Shown here: in pieces, positions 53,789 to 61,799 of the stretch
Layout: the number at the start of each line of letters is the position of its first letter
Position numbering within the stretch: the stretch's first letter is position 1
NCBI RefSeq assembly: GCF_007474545.1
Contig: NZ_VKOG01000003.1
Location: 186,001 to 250,000, forward strand
DNA from: Chryseobacterium binzhouense
GTDB taxonomy: Bacteria; Bacteroidota; Bacteroidia; Flavobacteriales; Weeksellaceae
Length of the DNA stretch: 64,000 nt
Direction: 5' to 3'
Notes under the pieces: model-generated
Seen by the model: only the letters and a program-made list of their open reading frames with translations
Told to the model about the DNA's origin: nothing
Database searches by the model: none
Translations under genes and position numbers: made by a program

Positions 53789-54772
53789 ATGAAACAAATA
53801 TTACAATATCTTTTCAATCACCATACCTTGTCAAAGTCAGAAGCAAAAGCTGTACTTATTGATTTGGCTCAGAATAAATTCAATTCTACAGAAATAATTG
53901 CTTTTATGAGCATATTTCTCATGCGAAATATCACACTCGACGAACTTGAGGGCTTTCGCGAAGCACTTCTTCAGATGGCTGTTCCCGTAAATATTGATTC
54001 TGATAATGCTGTTGATATTGTAGGAACAGGAGGTGATGGTAAAAATACCATCAATATCTCAACTTTGGCAAGCTTCATCGTTGCAGGAGCCGGACAAAAA
54101 GTTACCAAGCACGGAAATTACGGCGCTTCAACAGTTACCGGTTCATCCAATGTGATGGAAGAACTGGGATACAGATTTAAAAACACTTCCGAAGAATTGC
54201 AGGAAGACTTGGAAAAAGCCAATATCTGCTTTCTCCATGCTCCTTATTTTCATCCAGCACTAAAATCTGTGGTAGAATTGAGAAAATCTTTAGGTTTAAG
54301 AACTTTTTTCAATCTATTGGGTCCGCTTGTTAATCCTGCAAAACCTCAGTTTTCGGTAATAGGAGTTTACAACCTTGAAATTGCCCGCATTTATCAGTAT
54401 TTACTTCAAAAAAAAGATCACAATTTTACTTTAGCGCATGGTTTAGATGGGTATGATGAGATAAGTCTTACACAAGACACCAAAATCATTACAAAAAACG
54501 GCGAAAACATCTATTCAGCTAAAGATTTAGGTTTTAATTCGGTATCTCCTGAAAGCATTAAGGCAGGTGACAATTCTACACAAACAGCTTCTATTTTTAG
54601 AAACATACTCGAAGGAAATGGTACTGAACAGCAAAACGCCGTCGTGTTAGCAAATGCTGCAGTTGCCCTTTTCGGCACAGGAAATTTCGGAAGTTATGAA
54701 GACTCCCTTTTGGCAGCCAAAGAAAGTCTGGAAAGCAAAAAGGCTTTGCAATGTCTTAAAAATCTTATTTAG
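53789..54772 (+). CDS. trpD: Anthranilate phosphoribosyltransferase
   Basis: Joins anthranilate to phosphoribosyl pyrophosphate. The 327-residue enzyme has the N-terminal helical domain and the PRPP loop DIVGTGGDGKNTINISTLAS, the anthranilate site KHGNYGASTVTGSSNVMEEL, FLHAPYFHPALKSV and RTFFNLLGPLVNPAKP. Full length. It follows trpG by 69 bases. Confidence 0.95.
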   Translation: MKQILQYLFNHHTLSKSEAKAVLIDLAQNKFNSTEIIAFMSIFLMRNITLDELEGFREALLQMAVPVNIDSDNAVDIVGTGGDGKNTINISTLASFIVAGAGQKVTKHGNYGASTVTGSSNVMEELGYRFKNTSEELQEDLEKANICFLHAPYFHPALKSVVELRKSLGLRTFFNLLGPLVNPAKPQFSVIGVYNLEIARIYQYLLQKKDHNFTLAHGLDGYDEISLTQDTKIITKNGENIYSAKDLGFNSVSPESIKAGDNSTQTASIFRNILEGNGTEQQNAVVLANAAVALFGTGNFGSYEDSLLAAKESLESKKALQCLKNLI

Positions 54773-54780
54773 AATTTTTA

Positions 54781-54873
54781 TGGCGACAATTTCCGTCTTC
54801 CGCTCCCACTCTTTTGCCGCAGCTTTTCCAGCAACAAAAGGAGTTCCGCTCAAGCCGGGTCGCAATTTTGTCA
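54781..54873 (+). repeat. Dispersed 90-bp repeat (TTTCCGTCTTCCG family), copy 2
   Basis: Starts TGGCGACAATTTCCGTCTTC and ends CTCAAGCCGGGTCGCAATTT plus TGTC. It is the diverged partner of 49791-49881 in opposite orientation. It fills about half of the 193-base trpD-trpC gap and begins 8 bases after the trpD stop. Confidence 0.7.
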
Positions 54874-54965
54874 AAAAATAAAATTTGGTCAAACATACAA
54901 CTTAACGACTTGAAAGCAGTCTGTTAATAAAAATAAATTCACTGCTTTGTGCTAAAATCAGAAAA

Positions 54966-55742
54966 ATGAACATCCTAGATAAAATCATAGAACGAAAAAA
55001 ACAGGAAATTGCAGAAGCAAAATCCAGAATTCCACTTGAAAAACTAAAAGATTCAGCGTTTTTCGGAAGACCGACTTTTTCGTTAAAGGAAACCATCAAA
55101 ACGAAATCGGGAATCATCGCAGAATTCAAACGAAAATCACCAAGCAAAGGGATTATCAATGATAAAGTTTTGCCTTTGGAAGTTGTTTGCCAATATGAAA
55201 AATTTGGTGCGAGCGCAGTTTCAATATTGACGGATGAAGATTTTTTCGGTGGAAGTTTTGATGATATTTTAAGCGTTAGAAATCATCTTCATATACCGAT
55301 TTTGAGAAAAGATTTTATGATTGATGAATACCAGTTTTATGAAGCCAAATCTATAGGAGCCGATGTTATTTTGCTGATTGCAGCTTGTCTTTCACCAATT
55401 CAGGTTTCCGAATTTACAGAATTGGCACATTCTATCAACCTTGAAGTTTTGCTGGAAATCCATTCCGAAGATGAGCTGAAACATATCAACAACAATGTTG
55501 ATTTTGTTGGAATCAATAACAGAAATTTGAAAGATTTTAAAGTCAATTTGCAGCATTCTGTCGATTTGAAAAATCAGATTCCGAAAGACATTTTGTCTGT
55601 TGCAGAAAGCGGAATTTACAACGAAGAAGATTTCAGATTTCTGAAAGAACAAGGATTTGACGGTTTTCTGATAGGCGAATATTTTATGAAAAATGAAAAT
55701 CCCGGAGAAAAATTTGAAACTTTTATAAAAAGTATGATGTAA
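54966..55742 (+). CDS. trpC: Indole-3-glycerol phosphate synthase
   Basis: Closes the indole ring from carboxyphenylamino-deoxyribulose phosphate. The 258-residue TIM barrel has IIAEFKRKSPSKGIIND (the catalytic Lys region), VSILTDEDFFGGSFDDI, ILRKDFMIDEYQFYEAKSIG, VGINNRNLKDFKVNL, VAESGIYNEED and GFLIGEYFMKNENPG. Full length and free-standing, not fused to trpF. Confidence 0.95.
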   Translation: MNILDKIIERKKQEIAEAKSRIPLEKLKDSAFFGRPTFSLKETIKTKSGIIAEFKRKSPSKGIINDKVLPLEVVCQYEKFGASAVSILTDEDFFGGSFDDILSVRNHLHIPILRKDFMIDEYQFYEAKSIGADVILLIAACLSPIQVSEFTELAHSINLEVLLEIHSEDELKHINNNVDFVGINNRNLKDFKVNLQHSVDLKNQIPKDILSVAESGIYNEEDFRFLKEQGFDGFLIGEYFMKNENPGEKFETFIKSMM

Positions 55743-55753
55743 AATGCATAAGT

Positions 55754-56473
55754 ATGAGTACAAATAACCAACAACTAACAACCATTAACCATCAACCAAA
55801 ACTAAAAGTTTGCGGATTAACAAAACTCAATCAGATTAAAGAATTGATTGATCTAAAAATTGATTATCTGGGATTTATCTTTTATGAAAAATCGCCACGT
55901 TATGTTCTTAATCATTTGAGTTTAAAACAGATTTCAGAAATTAATCACCAAGGAAAAGTTGGCGTTTTTGTAAATGAAGAATTGGAAAAAATCATTAAAA
56001 TTTCAGAACAGGCAAACTTGAATTTCATTCAGCTTCACGGTGATGAAACTGAAGATTTTATTTCAGAATTAAGAAAAAAGCTAAATTCAGAAATTAAAAT
56101 TATAAAAGTTATTAGGATTGGAAGCGAGAAAACAGAAGTCAAAAGTGAAATTAAAAAAGTCTTCGACTCCGCTCAGACTGACAACCACCAACCAAAAACC
56201 ATCAATTATCTAATGTTCGATACCGATTCCAAAGCTTTTGGCGGAACAGGAAAAACTTTTGACTGGAATATTTTGAACGAAATTGAAATTCCGATTTCTT
56301 ATTTTTTAAGTGGCGGAATTTCGTTGGAAAATATTAATGAATTATCAACCATCAATCATCAACCAATTGCTCTTGATATCAATTCAAAATTTGAAATCGA
56401 AGCTGGTAATAAAGATTTAGAAAAAATAAAAGAATTTATAAATCTGTTAAAAAGTCCCAAAGGGATATTTTAG
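55754..56473 (+). CDS. trpF: Phosphoribosylanthranilate isomerase with repeat-derived insertions
   Basis: An Amadori isomerase of the tryptophan pathway, 239 residues. Core motifs are intact: LKVCGLTKL (catalytic Cys20), DYLGFIFYEKSPRYV, VGVFVNE, IQLHGDE, MFDTDSKAFGGTGKTFDW (catalytic Asp), LSGGISLENI and ALDINSKFE. Unusual are the added NHQ segments: TTINHQP (9-15), INHQG (63-67), TDNHQP (142-147) and TINHQP (199-204). At least the first and third look like in-frame repeat insertions, and the third is fused to a fragment of the TTCGACA intergenic repeat (about 56158-56182). The last residues, KSPKGIF, are encoded by the left inverted repeat of the transposase relic downstream. The enzyme may still work because catalytic residues remain. 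Confidence 0.92.
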   Translation: MSTNNQQLTTINHQPKLKVCGLTKLNQIKELIDLKIDYLGFIFYEKSPRYVLNHLSLKQISEINHQGKVGVFVNEELEKIIKISEQANLNFIQLHGDETEDFISELRKKLNSEIKIIKVIRIGSEKTEVKSEIKKVFDSAQTDNHQPKTINYLMFDTDSKAFGGTGKTFDWNILNEIEIPISYFLSGGISLENINELSTINHQPIALDINSKFEIEAGNKDLEKIKEFINLLKSPKGIF

Positions 56474-56495
56474 CAAAGAATAGGATGGAATCTTA
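56453..56495. repeat. Left inverted repeat of the transposase relic
   Basis: AGTCCCAAAGGGAT onward to 56495. Its reverse complement matches 56669-56714 with some differences. It overlaps the trpF 3' end, including the stop codon. Confidence 0.75.
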
Positions 56496-56514
56496 TTTAA
56501 TTAAAATTTAAGAT

Positions 56515-56643
56515 ATGCCACAGTCATTAGTCAAAAATTACGTTCACATTATTTTCAGCACAAAATATCGTGAAGATTTTATTGATGAAAATATTGAAAT
56601 AGAATACAATATGGAATATGATGAAAAATATCTCTGGGATTAA
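56515..56643 (+). pseudogene. Internally deleted IS200/REP-type transposase
   Basis: A 42-codon frame reading MPQSLVKNYVHIIFSTKYRE and ending NMEYDEKYLWD. These are the two ends of a roughly 150-residue REP-associated (Y1, IS200-like) transposase family. The middle, including the HUH metal-binding motif and the catalytic Tyr, is missing. The frame is kept. It lies between inverted repeats, so the whole unit 56453-56714 is a dead, shrunken mobile element. Confidence 0.75.
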
Positions 56644-56668
56644 TTCGTAATTCCTTGACTTTTTATGG

Positions 56669-56714
56669 ATAGGATTGTACCCCCTATTCTTTATTAAATT
56701 GTCCCTTTGGGACT
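56669..56714. repeat. Right inverted repeat of the transposase relic
   Basis: Reverse complement of 56453-56495 with a few changes and small gaps; ends GTCCCTTTGGGACT. It stops 22 bases before the trpB ATG. Confidence 0.75.
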
Positions 56715-56736
56715 ACCTAAAATATTAATTAAAATT

Positions 56737-57915
56737 ATGAACTTTCAAAACCCAGATAAAAACGGTTACTACGGAGAATTCGGCGGTGCTTTCGTTCCCG
56801 AAATGCTGTATCCGAACGTTGCCGAATTACAGGAAAAATACATCCAGATCATCGAATCCGAAGAATTCCTGCAGGAATTTCAGAATTTGCAGAAAGATTA
56901 TGTCGGACGTGCTACTCCACTCTATTTCGCAAAAAACCTGAGCGACAAATACCAGACGCAGATTTATCTGAAAAGAGAAGATCTGAATCACACCGGAGCG
57001 CATAAGATCAACAACGCTTTGGGACAGGCATTGCTCGCTAAAAAATTAGGAAAACACAGAATTATTGCAGAAACAGGAGCCGGACAACACGGCGTTGCAA
57101 CGGCTACAGCTTGTGCTTTGCTTGGTTTGGAATGCATCGTTTACATGGGTGAAATCGACATCCAGAGACAAGCACCCAATGTTGCCCGAATGAAAATGTT
57201 GGGCGCCAAAGTTGTTCCGGCAACATCGGGTTCAAAAACCTTAAAAGACGCTGTGAATGAAGCTTTGCGAGACTGGATCAATAATCCTTCTACAACACAC
57301 TACATCATCGGAAGTGTGGTTGGTCCGCATCCTTTTCCTGATCTGGTGGCGAGATTTCAATCAGTAATTTCAAGAGAAATCAAAGAACAATTAAATGAAA
57401 AAATCGGCAGGGAAAATCCGGATTATGTGATTGCCTGCGTTGGCGGTGGAAGTAATGCAGCAGGAACTTTTTACCATTTTGTAAACGATGAAAATGTTAA
57501 AATAATAGCCGCTGAAGCTGGCGGATTTGGTGTAAGTTCCGGTAAATCGGCGGCAACGACTTTTCTTGGGACTATCGGTATTTTGCACGGAAGCCAAAGT
57601 CTGGTGATGCAGACCGAAGACGGACAGGTTATTGAACCACATTCGATTTCAGCCGGTTTGGATTATCCGGGAATCGGACCGATGCACGCCAATCTTTTCA
57701 GTTCAAATCGAGCAGAATTTTTCAGCATCAATGATAACGAAGCTTTGAAATCGGCTTTTGAGCTTACCAAAATCGAAGGCATTATTCCTGCTTTGGAAAG
57801 TGCTCACGCTTTAGCAGTTTTAGATAAGAAGAAATTTGCGAAAGATGACGTGGTTGTGATTTGTCTCAGCGGACGTGGCGATAAGGATATGGAAACTTAT
57901 TTGAAACATCTTTAA
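56737..57915 (+). CDS. trpB: Tryptophan synthase beta chain
   Basis: Condenses indole with serine, using PLP. The 392-residue protein has [37 protein letters not shown] (the PLP Lys in HKINN), [62 protein letters not shown] and [14 protein letters not shown] at 56707 is in frame, but it falls in the inverted repeat, so the ATG at 56737 ([13 protein letters not shown]) is used. Confidence 0.95.
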   Translation: MNFQNPDKNGYYGEFGGAFVPEMLYPNVAELQEKYIQIIESEEFLQEFQNLQKDYVGRATPLYFAKNLSDKYQTQIYLKREDLNHTGAHKINNALGQALLAKKLGKHRIIAETGAGQHGVATATACALLGLECIVYMGEIDIQRQAPNVARMKMLGAKVVPATSGSKTLKDAVNEALRDWINNPSTTHYIIGSVVGPHPFPDLVARFQSVISREIKEQLNEKIGRENPDYVIACVGGGSNAAGTFYHFVNDENVKIIAAEAGGFGVSSGKSAATTFLGTIGILHGSQSLVMQTEDGQVIEPHSISAGLDYPGIGPMHANLFSSNRAEFFSINDNEALKSAFELTKIEGIIPALESAHALAVLDKKKFAKDDVVVICLSGRGDKDMETYLKHL

Positions 57916-58001
57916 ATCTGTAAAATGTAAAACGTATTAATGTATTTATGATTCTCAATCGTTAATACATTTTACGTGAATACTTTAATACATTAAACAA
58001 A

Positions 58002-58736
58002 ATGAAAAAACTAAACATATATTTCACAGCCGGCATTCCAAAGCTGGAAGATACAGGCAAGATCGCCAGATTAATCCAAGATTCGGGTGCGGATATGATG
58101 GAAATCGGAATTCCGTATTCTGATCCGGTTGCAGATGGACCTGTAATTCAGGATGCGCATTCTCTGGCTTTGAAAAACGGAATGTCTATCAAAAAACTTT
58201 TTGAACAATTGGCTGAAATCAAAGAATCCGTCACTATTCCGAAGATATTAATGGGTTATCTGAATCCTGTTCTTCAGTTTGGTTTTAAGAATTTTTGTCA
58301 GAAATGTTCGGAAGTAGGAATTTCGGGATTGATTATTCCTGATTTACCTCCGATTGAATTTGAAAATAAATATGGGGAAATTCTTAAAAAATATAATCTA
58401 AACTTCACTTTTCTCGTGACACCGGAAACGCCGGAAGAGCGCATAAAATATCTTGATTCCCTAAGTTCAGGCTTTTTATATGCAGTAAGTTCATCTTCTA
58501 CTACAGGTAACGAGAATGCTGTTTTGAAAAATGAAAATTACCTTGACAGATTAGCTTCATTAAAATTAAAAAATCCTGTTTTCATTGGTTTTGGAATAAA
58601 GAATAAGTCGGATTTTGAAAACGTGACGGAAAAAGCGCAAGGTGGAATTATCGGAACCGCTTTTGTAAAGATTTTGCTGGAAAATAAAAATTGGGAAAAT
58701 GAAGCTGCCAATTTCATTCATTCTGTAAAAGCATAA
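58002..58736 (+). CDS. trpA: Tryptophan synthase alpha chain
   Basis: Cleaves indole-3-glycerol phosphate to indole and glyceraldehyde 3-phosphate. The 244-residue TIM barrel has LNIYFTAGIPKLEDT, MMEIGIPYSDPVADGPVIQD (catalytic Glu and Asp), MGYLNPVLQFG, GLIIPDLPPIEF and FVGFGI-type end FIGFGIKNKSDF. It partners with TrpB. Last gene of the operon, with an 86-base gap after trpB. Confidence 0.95.
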   Translation: MKKLNIYFTAGIPKLEDTGKIARLIQDSGADMMEIGIPYSDPVADGPVIQDAHSLALKNGMSIKKLFEQLAEIKESVTIPKILMGYLNPVLQFGFKNFCQKCSEVGISGLIIPDLPPIEFENKYGEILKKYNLNFTFLVTPETPEERIKYLDSLSSGFLYAVSSSSTTGNENAVLKNENYLDRLASLKLKNPVFIGFGIKNKSDFENVTEKAQGGIIGTAFVKILLENKNWENEAANFIHSVKA

Positions 58737-58751
58737 AAATCACTAAATTTG
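58723..58751 (+). promoter_or_regulatory. Promoter of lipB
   Basis: TCTG (58722-58725), an 18-base spacer, then TAAATTTG (58744-58751). It overlaps the trpA 3' end and lies 17 bases before the lipB ATG. Confidence 0.5.
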
Positions 58752-58768
58752 TTTCATTAAAATATATA

Positions 58769-59503
58769 ATGAATACACATCAGAATAAAGTTGTAGAATT
58801 TGAAGATTTGGGAACCAAAGACTATCAGGAATCCTGGAATTATCAGGAGTCTCTGATGAAAAATATTATTGATCTGAAAATCAAAAACCGTGATCTTCCG
58901 GAAGAACAGCACATCACAACGCCCAACCATTTCCTTTTGGTAGAACATCCGCATGTCTATACTTTAGGCAAAAGCGGACATGAGGAGAATATGCTTGCAG
59001 GAATTGATAAATTAAAAGAGATTGAAGCCACTTTTGTAAAGGTAAACCGTGGCGGAGATATTACTTATCATGGTTTTGGGCAGATTGTCGGGTATCCTAT
59101 TCTCGATCTGGAAAACTTCTTTACCGATATTCATAAGTATATGCGTAACCTAGAAGAGGTGATCATAAGAACCATTGCTGAATTCGGGCTGAAAGGTGAG
59201 CGTTCTGAAGGGGAAACCGGTGTCTGGCTGGATGTTGGAAAGCCTTATGCCAGAAAAATCTGTGCAATGGGTGTAAAAGCGTCAAGATGGGTAACCCTGC
59301 ATGGTTTTGCACTCAATGTAAATACCGATATGCGCTATTTTGAATATATCATTCCGTGCGGAATAAAAGACAAACAGGTAACTTCTTTGAAAAGAGAACT
59401 TGAAAGAGAACTGACCTCTGAAGAAATGGAAGGCATAAAAGCTAAAATCAAAAAACATTTTGCTGATGTTTTTGAAGCAGAATTGATGATCAAAGCCATG
59501 TAA
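58769..59503 (+). CDS. lipB: Octanoyl-[acyl-carrier-protein]:protein N-octanoyltransferase
   Basis: Moves the octanoyl group from ACP to lipoyl domains, the first step of lipoate synthesis. The 244-residue protein has FEDLGTKDYQESWNYQESL, LLVEHPHVYTLGKSGHEEN, VNRGGDITYHGFGQIVGYP, CAMGVKASRWVTLHGFALN (catalytic Lys) and YIIPCGIKDKQVTS (catalytic Cys). Full length, own promoter, no other lip genes adjacent. Confidence 0.94.
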   Translation: MNTHQNKVVEFEDLGTKDYQESWNYQESLMKNIIDLKIKNRDLPEEQHITTPNHFLLVEHPHVYTLGKSGHEENMLAGIDKLKEIEATFVKVNRGGDITYHGFGQIVGYPILDLENFFTDIHKYMRNLEEVIIRTIAEFGLKGERSEGETGVWLDVGKPYARKICAMGVKASRWVTLHGFALNVNTDMRYFEYIIPCGIKDKQVTSLKRELERELTSEEMEGIKAKIKKHFADVFEAELMIKAM

Positions 59504-59599
59504 TTCTTTATACTCCTTATTAATTTATTTCTTATAATCAAAAATCAGCATTAATTTTTTTTACCGACTTTTGCAACCTTTTCCATAATTTGAACATTC

Positions 59600-61723
59600 A
59601 TGAAACTTTGTATTGCCGAAAAACCAAGTGTTGCCAGAGATATTGCTAAAGTTTTAGGCGCAACAATGCCTAAACAAGGTTATATGGAAGGAAACGGCTA
59701 TTGTGTGACATGGACTTTCGGACATCTTTGTACGCTGAAAGAACCTCACGACTATGGTCCGCAATACAAATCGTGGAATCTTTTTCTGCTTCCCATTATT
59801 CCTCATCAGTTTGGAATTAAACTGATACCAAATAAAGGAGTGGAAAATCAGTTTAAAGTCATTGAAAAACTGTTAGAAAACTGTGAAGAGGTCATTAATT
59901 GCGGGGATGCCGGACAAGAAGGAGAACTGATTCAGCGGTGGGTTCTGCAGAAAGCAAAATGCAATAAGCCGATCCGTCGTTTATGGATTTCTTCATTAAC
60001 GGAAGAAGCTATTAAAGAGGGTTTCGCCAATCTTAAACCTGCTGAAGATTATAAAAATCTATATCTTGCAGGAAATGCAAGGGCCATTGGAGACTGGCTT
60101 CTGGGCATCAATGCAACCCGTCTTTTCACCAAAAAATTCGGCGGAAATAAAGCAGTTCTTTCAATCGGAAGGGTTCAGACTCCTACTTTGGCAATGCTGG
60201 TACAGCGCCAGAAAGAAATTGATGCTTTTACCATAGAAGAATACTGGGAACTGAAAACCAAATACAGGAATGTAGTTTTCAATGCCGCTATAGACCGCCT
60301 CAAAACTTTAGATCGTGCCGAAAAAGGGCTGGATTATTTAAAACAAAATCTATTTGAAATTGTTTCTTTTGAAATTAAAGAAGGTAAAGAAAAAAATCCG
60401 AGACTTTTTGATTTGACCGGGCTCCAGGTGGAAGCCAATAAAAAGTATGGCTATTCTGCGGAAAATACCCTTAATTATATCCAAAGTCTCTACGAGAAAA
60501 AGCACGTAACCTATCCTCGTGTTGATACCACTTATCTTGCTGAAAGTTTATATCCGAAAATTGAAGGAATTCTGCGAAGCATGAAGTTTTATCAGGATCT
60601 GATTACTCCCCTACTTCAGGAACCAATTCCTAAGTCGAAAGCTGTTTTTGATGACACAAAAGTGACTGATCACCATGCAATTATTCCGACAGAAGTTCCG
60701 CCTTCGCAAAATTTAACCCGGGAAGAAAAACTGATTTATGATTTAATAGCCAAACGTTTTATCTCGGTCTTTTATCCTGAATGTAAAATCTCCAATACTC
60801 TGGTAGAAGCAAAAGTAGGAACAATACCTTTCAAAACCAGCGGAAAGCAGATTCTGGAACCCGGATGGAGAATTGTTTACTCCAAAGAACCCAAAGAAGA
60901 GCCTTCTGATAAAGAAAAAGACAAGGATGAGGAACAGACTATTCCTGAGTTTGTTGCCGGAGAAACCGGACCGCATGATCCTATGATACATCAGGGAAAA
61001 ACTTCACCACCAAAACCTTATACAGAAGCAACCCTTCTTCGTGCTATGGAAACCGCAGGAAAACAGGTAGATGATGATGAACTTCGTGAAATGCTGAAAA
61101 ATAACGGGATCGGAAGACCATCTACCCGAGCTAACATTATCGAAACACTTTTCAAAAGAAAATATATTGAAAAGAAAAGAAAAAACCTCATCGCAACACC
61201 AACAGGAATTCAGCTGATTGATACGATTGAAGACGAACTGCTGAAAAGTCCTGAACTAACAGGAGAATGGGAACTTAAGCTCCGAAAAATTGAAAGCGGT
61301 GAATATGAAGCCAACCAGTTTAAAGAAGAGCTGATCCAAATGGTCACCAATCTTACCAAAAAAGTAGTCGACGGAAAAGGAAAAATCATCACATTGGAAG
61401 AAGAAAAATCCGAAACCAAAGAAAAGAAAAAGAGAGAACCGGCTGTAAAAAAAGATTTGCCTGCATGGGAAGAAACAAAATGTCCGAAATGTAAAGATCA
61501 TCATTTGATGAAAGGTAAAACCGCTATCGGATGTTCGGATTTTAAAAACTGTGGATTTAAAATTCCGTTTGAAATATTTGGTAAAAAACTTTCCGAAAAA
61601 CAATTGATGGATCTTATTTTAAAAGGAAAAACCTCCAAACTGAAAGGTTTTAGTTCACATCCTGAAAATATAACAGAAGGAATTATTTCTTTATCTTCCG
61701 AATTTTCAACGGTTTTAGTTTAA
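59600..61723 (+). CDS. topB: DNA topoisomerase III (type IA)
   Basis: Relaxes and decatenates DNA through single-strand breaks. The 707-residue protein has the Toprim domain (MKLCIAEKPSVARDIAKVLG, INCGDAGQEGELIQRW), GNARAIGDWLLGINATRLFT, SIGRVQTPTLAMLVQRQKEI, the active-site Tyr in HVTYPRVDTTYLAESLY, YTEATLLRAMETAG and IGRPSTRANIIETLFKRKYI. A Lys-rich linker and one C-terminal zinc motif (CPKCKDHHLMKG, GCSDFKNCGF) follow. Full length. It could be chromosomal topB or a mobile-element type; nothing around it suggests an element. Confidence 0.93.
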   Translation: MKLCIAEKPSVARDIAKVLGATMPKQGYMEGNGYCVTWTFGHLCTLKEPHDYGPQYKSWNLFLLPIIPHQFGIKLIPNKGVENQFKVIEKLLENCEEVINCGDAGQEGELIQRWVLQKAKCNKPIRRLWISSLTEEAIKEGFANLKPAEDYKNLYLAGNARAIGDWLLGINATRLFTKKFGGNKAVLSIGRVQTPTLAMLVQRQKEIDAFTIEEYWELKTKYRNVVFNAAIDRLKTLDRAEKGLDYLKQNLFEIVSFEIKEGKEKNPRLFDLTGLQVEANKKYGYSAENTLNYIQSLYEKKHVTYPRVDTTYLAESLYPKIEGILRSMKFYQDLITPLLQEPIPKSKAVFDDTKVTDHHAIIPTEVPPSQNLTREEKLIYDLIAKRFISVFYPECKISNTLVEAKVGTIPFKTSGKQILEPGWRIVYSKEPKEEPSDKEKDKDEEQTIPEFVAGETGPHDPMIHQGKTSPPKPYTEATLLRAMETAGKQVDDDELREMLKNNGIGRPSTRANIIETLFKRKYIEKKRKNLIATPTGIQLIDTIEDELLKSPELTGEWELKLRKIESGEYEANQFKEELIQMVTNLTKKVVDGKGKIITLEEEKSETKEKKKREPAVKKDLPAWEETKCPKCKDHHLMKGKTAIGCSDFKNCGFKIPFEIFGKKLSEKQLMDLILKGKTSKLKGFSSHPENITEGIISLSSEFSTVLV

Positions 61724-61727
61724 AACA

Positions 61728-61778
61728 ACAGAATGCGGGATAATTATTTAATGATCTAATTAATATCCCACATTCTGT
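61728..61778. terminator. Inverted repeat between topB and the HhH gene
   Basis: 15-base arms (61728-61742 and 61764-61778) with one mismatch form a strong hairpin between convergent genes. No T-run follows on the plus strand, so it may act as a bidirectional terminator or only as an mRNA end barrier. Confidence 0.55.
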
Positions 61779-61799
61779 AAGACTTCAATTCCCGAAACA

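Noticed and set aside
54654-54881. 75-codon plus-strand frame over the end of trpD
   Set aside because: It is the trpD 3' end in another frame joined to the dispersed repeat.
59600-61723. topB as a marker of an integrative conjugative element
   Set aside because: No relaxase, tra genes, integrase or attachment sites nearby; lipB and the HhH gene are ordinary neighbours.
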